A program made the position numbers and the translations under genes. A DNA stretch of 64,000 bases. It comes from Synanceia verrucosa. Lineage: Eukaryota; Chordata; Actinopteri; Perciformes; Synanceiidae. Of the stretch, positions 63,201 through 64,000 are shown one piece after another. The notes below the pieces were generated by a model, which searched no databases, was not told the DNA's origin, and saw nothing but the letters and a program-made list of their open reading frames with translations. How positions within the stretch are numbered: position 1 is the first letter of the stretch; each line of letters begins with the position of its first letter. Where the stretch lies: the NCBI GenBank assembly GCA_029721515.1, contig CM056550.1, positions 18,475,119 through 18,539,118 on the forward strand, read 5' to 3'.

Positions 63201-64000
63201 TGGCCAATTTTCAACATGCCATTAAATGGTCATTTTACACGTTTTTCAAAGAAACTATGCCAGGAAAGTATTTAAAACATGTAAATAAGTCTTTCTGATG
63301 ACTTTTTAGACCTTTAAAAAAAATTTGAATTTTTGACTTTTTCGACATGCTATAGTATGACTTTTTTAGTCAATTTTCAACATGCAATAAAATGGACATT
63401 TTACATGTTTTTCAAATGAACTATGCCAGGAAAGTATTTAAAACATATCAATAAGTCTGTCTGATTACTTTTTAAACCTTTAAAAAATTTGAATTTTTAC
63501 TTTTTCGACATGCTATAGTATGACTTTTTTGGTCAATTTTCAACATGCCACAAAGTCGTCATTTTACTTATTTTTCAAAGAAACTATGCCAGGAAAGTAT
63601 TCAAAACATGTTAATAAGTCTTTCTGATTACTTTTTTGACGTCCCAAAAAAAATTATTTTTTTTTCATTTTCGACATGCTATAGTATGACTTTTTTGGCC
63701 AATTTTCAACATGCCATTAAATGGTCATTTTACACGTTTTTCAAAGAAACTATGCCAGGAAAGTATTTAAAACATGTTAATAAGTCTTTGTGATGACTTT
63801 TTAGACCTTTAAAAAAATTTGAATTTTTTTACTTTTTCTACATGCTATAGTATGACTTTTTAGTCAATTTTCAACATGCAATAAAATGGACATTTTACAT
63901 GTTTTTCAAATTAACTATGCCAGGAAAGTATTTAAAACATATCAATAAGTCTTTCTGATTACTTTTTAAACCTTTAAAAAAATTTGATTTTTTTTACTTT
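51293..64000 (+). repeat. satellite array A2, 166 bp monomers, extends past the window
   Basis: About 76 tandem monomers without interruption to the right edge. Period measured at CTATAGTATGAC: 51398, 51564, 51730, i.e. 166 bp. Typical landmarks: GGTCAATTTTCAACATGCCA, GAAACTATGCCAGGAAAGTA, ACATGTTAATAAGTCTTTCT, GACTTTTTAGACCTTTAAAA, TTTGACTTTTTCGACATGCT. Monomers differ at scattered positions and by single-base indels in the A/T runs. A distinct variant with GACGTCCC in place of the AGACCTTT segment recurs at whole multiples of the monomer. The open frames in this array are repeat translations, not genes. A1 and A2 share GACTTTTTC(G/A)ACAT(A/G)CTATAGTATGAC and differ mainly in the middle, so they are two subfamilies of one satellite. 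Confidence 0.98.

Noticed and set aside
51928..63793. Recurring 62-101 codon frames in the satellite (e.g. beginning MPQNRHFTYFSKK)
   Set aside because: They are translations of two or three satellite monomers, repeated because the DNA repeats. Monomers lacking the frame are interspersed and single-base indels break it freely.
44330..64000. Regular repeats resembling a CRISPR array
   Set aside because: The units are contiguous 166 bp tandem repeats with no unique spacers, in an intron-bearing animal genome.

Overview
The window is animal nuclear DNA, most likely from a ray-finned (teleost) fish. Genes are split by GT-AG introns. The intervening DNA holds Tc1-type and TTAA-flanked DNA transposons and CA/TG microsatellites. 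The gene order, a thyroid hormone receptor alpha followed by DHX8, fits the vertebrate segment that carries THRA and DHX8 on human 17q21. The species cannot be named from the sequence alone. All protein-coding genes recognised here lie on the + strand.

Layout. 1-7475: the last three coding exons of a thyroid hormone receptor alpha gene (thra), entering from the left edge and ending in the ligand-binding domain. 7476-26000: about 18 kb with no recognisable protein-coding exon; it holds the presumed thra 3' UTR and flank, microsatellites, two copies of a ~430 bp TTAA-bounded MITE and a decayed Tc1 relic. 26098-35492: a complete 23-exon dhx8 gene (pre-mRNA splicing DEAH-box helicase, Prp22 orthologue; 1215 codons by my exon model). 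36199-37452: a frame-disrupted Tc1/mariner element between the two dhx8 copies. 37732-50884: a second, intact 23-exon dhx8 paralogue (1191 codons) in direct tandem. Its intron 15 is almost entirely a ~3.9 kb array of a 166 bp satellite. 51293-64000: a second array, about 12.7 kb, of a related 166 bp satellite that begins ~0.4 kb after the dhx8 copy 2 stop codon and runs off the right edge.

The main biological interest is the tandem dhx8 pair. Both copies keep the full helicase motif set and identical exon phases. The second copy has lost most of its N-terminal arginine/serine-aspartate-rich region. It is a patchwork of exons that are nearly identical to copy 1 (one intron included) and exons that are clearly diverged, which is the expected trace of ectopic gene conversion. 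Its 3' third (exons 16-23) is bracketed by two diverged arrays of the same satellite family, whose best conserved segment is a 14 bp palindrome.

Exon boundaries were set by reading splice junctions and keeping the reading frame. Identities quoted are by eye, and no database or alignment program was used.
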